Positions 5,102 to 6,227 of a stretch of DNA of 6,227 nucleotides are shown piece after piece. Made by a program: the position numbers and the translations under genes. Origin of the DNA: an uncultured Devosia sp. (GTDB lineage Bacteria; Pseudomonadota; Alphaproteobacteria; Rhizobiales; Devosiaceae). The notes under the pieces were generated by a model, which was not told where the DNA came from, searched no databases, and worked only from the letters and a program-made list of their open reading frames with translations. The stretch covers positions 1 through 6,227 of the forward strand of contig CAJYKO010000110.1 in assembly GCA_913775215.1 (NCBI GenBank), read 5' to 3'. Positions within the stretch are counted from its first letter, which is position 1; the number at the start of each line of letters is the position of its first letter.

Positions 5102-6227
5102 ATGGCTGCCCATCCGGTTTCCCCGCTTGCCCCGAAATCCTATCCGGACCTGCCGGCAATCGAGGGCGTGCGCTTCGCCACCGCCGAAGCCGGCATCAAG
5201 TATAAAAACCGCACCGACGTCCTGCTGATGGCCTTCGACGAAGGCACGACGGCTGCCGGTGTTCTGACCCGCTCGAAATGCTCCTCGGCCGCCGTCGACT
5301 GGTGCCGCGCCAACCTGCCGGCTGGCAAGGCGCGCGGCCTCGTCGTGAATTCGGGCAATGCCAATGCCTTTACCGGCATCAAGGGCAAGGAGAGCGTTCA
5401 GGTCACCGCCGACTACGCCGCCAAGGCGCTCGGCTGCTCGACCGACGAGATTTTTCTGGCCTCGACCGGCGTTATCGGCGAGCCCCTGCCCGCCGCCAAG
5501 TTTGCCGGCGTGCTCGACGAAGCCGCGTCGCGGCTCACCCAGACCCCCTGGATCGAGCCGGCCAAGGCCATCATGACCACCGACACCTTCCCCAAACTCT
5601 CGGGTGCCGTGCTCGACATCGACGGGGTGGAGGTCAAGATCAATGGCATCGCCAAGGGCTCGGGCATGATCGCGCCCGACATGGCAACCATGCTTTCCTT
5701 CGTCGTCACCGACATGCCGATCGCCGCCCCCGTGCTGCAGTCGCTTCTCACCAAGCACGTCCAGAAAAGCTTCAATTCCATCACCGTCGACAGCGACACC
5801 TCGACCTCGGACACGCTCCTTGCCTTCGCCACCGGCAAGGCCAAGCTCGACCCGATCAAGAGCCTCGACGATCCGCGCGCGGAAATTTTTGGTCAGGCGC
5901 TTTTCGACGTCCTTTTCGAACTCGCTATCCTCACCGTCCGCGATGGCGAGGGCGCGACCAAGCAGGTTGCCGTCAATGTCGAAGGCGCTACTGACAATGC
6001 CTCCGCCTTCCGCATCGCCAAGGCGATTGCCGATAGCCCGCTTGTCAAAACCGCCATCGCCGGCGAAGACGCCAATTGGGGCCGCGTCGTCATGGCCGTA
6101 GGCAAGGCTGGCGAACCCGCCGACCGCGACCGCCTCGCCATCCGCTTCGGCGACCTTCTCGTTGCCGAAAATGGCGAACGCGCCGCCGTCTACGACGAAG
6201 CCGCCACCTCTGCCTACATGAAGGGCG
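5102..6227 (+). CDS. argJ: Bifunctional glutamate N-acetyltransferase / ornithine acetyltransferase ArgJ (3' end cut by the window edge)
   Basis: ArgJ moves the acetyl group from N-acetylornithine to glutamate, recycling it in arginine biosynthesis; many versions also use acetyl-CoA to make N-acetylglutamate. The 375 residues present are nearly the whole protein (usually about 400-415), and the frame is open to the edge. The hallmark is KGSGMIAPDMATML (185-198): the precursor cuts itself between Ala195 and Thr196, leaving Thr196 as the catalytic nucleophile of the beta chain. The oxyanion-hole segment ASTGVIG (120-126) supplies Thr122 and Gly123. Other conserved stretches are VVNSGNANAFTG (81-92), TTDTFPK (159-165), NSITVDSDTSTSD (225-237), RDGEGATK (280-287) and GEDANWGR (321-328). 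AAGG at 5091-5094 lies seven bases before the ATG. Whether it is bifunctional or only recycles acetyl groups cannot be told from sequence. No stop, frameshift or missing catalytic residue was seen. Confidence 0.97.
   Translation, partial: MAAHPVSPLAPKSYPDLPAIEGVRFATAEAGIKYKNRTDVLLMAFDEGTTAAGVLTRSKCSSAAVDWCRANLPAGKARGLVVNSGNANAFTGIKGKESVQVTADYAAKALGCSTDEIFLASTGVIGEPLPAAKFAGVLDEAASRLTQTPWIEPAKAIMTTDTFPKLSGAVLDIDGVEVKINGIAKGSGMIAPDMATMLSFVVTDMPIAAPVLQSLLTKHVQKSFNSITVDSDTSTSDTLLAFATGKAKLDPIKSLDDPRAEIFGQALFDVLFELAILTVRDGEGATKQVAVNVEGATDNASAFRIAKAIADSPLVKTAIAGEDANWGRVVMAVGKAGEPADRDRLAIRFGDLLVAENGERAAVYDEAATSAYMKG

Noticed and set aside
4976..5758. 260-codon minus-strand ORF, Gly/His-rich
   Set aside because: It is antisense to argJ, whose autocleavage motif and oxyanion-hole residues prove the plus-strand frame.
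5278..5994. 238-codon plus-strand ORF, Arg-rich
   Set aside because: It is an out-of-frame shadow within argJ with low-complexity Arg-rich composition.

Overview
The window is high-GC, densely coded DNA from a bacterium. Protein sequence and gene order suggest an alphaproteobacterium of the order Hyphomicrobiales (Rhizobiales), perhaps near Devosia; the genus is a guess from the look of SecA and the neighbourhood, not a search result. It reads as core chromosome with one small regulatory module set into it. No tRNA, rRNA, CRISPR array, insertion sequence or phage gene was seen.

Layout. (1) Positions 1-2654, minus strand: secA, the preprotein translocase ATPase, nearly complete; only the last few codons (most of the C-terminal zinc motif) lie beyond the left edge. 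(2) 2655-3047: a 393-bp gene-free divergent region with a good candidate secA promoter (perfect TTGACA -35), several hairpins, and a 19-codon leader ORF whose stop overlaps the secA ribosome binding site. (3) 3048-3995, plus strand: an exported parvulin-type peptidyl-prolyl isomerase with a clear signal peptide, followed by a strong intrinsic terminator at 4017-4048. (4) 4062-4679, minus strand: a TetR/AcrR-family repressor. (5) 4680-4776: the divergent tetR promoter region, with two tandem 21-bp inverted repeats that look like repressor operators. (6) 4777-5007, plus strand: a 76-residue protein with two membrane segments. (7) 5102 to the right edge, plus strand: argJ, the arginine-biosynthesis acetyltransferase, cut off near its C terminus.

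How the genes fit together. SecA drives export through SecYEG, and the divergent isomerase has an N-terminal Sec signal, so it is probably both a SecA client and a periplasmic folding helper. The TetR gene and the small membrane protein form a self-contained pair: the first operator fills the spacer of a candidate promoter for the membrane protein, and the second covers its predicted transcription start. From memory, related bacteria often keep secA, the isomerase and argJ adjacent, so the pair looks inserted into a conserved block. No terminator separates the small membrane gene from argJ, so the TetR-controlled promoter might also read into argJ. The most novel-looking item is this operator array and its unassigned small membrane target; the rest is ordinary housekeeping content.
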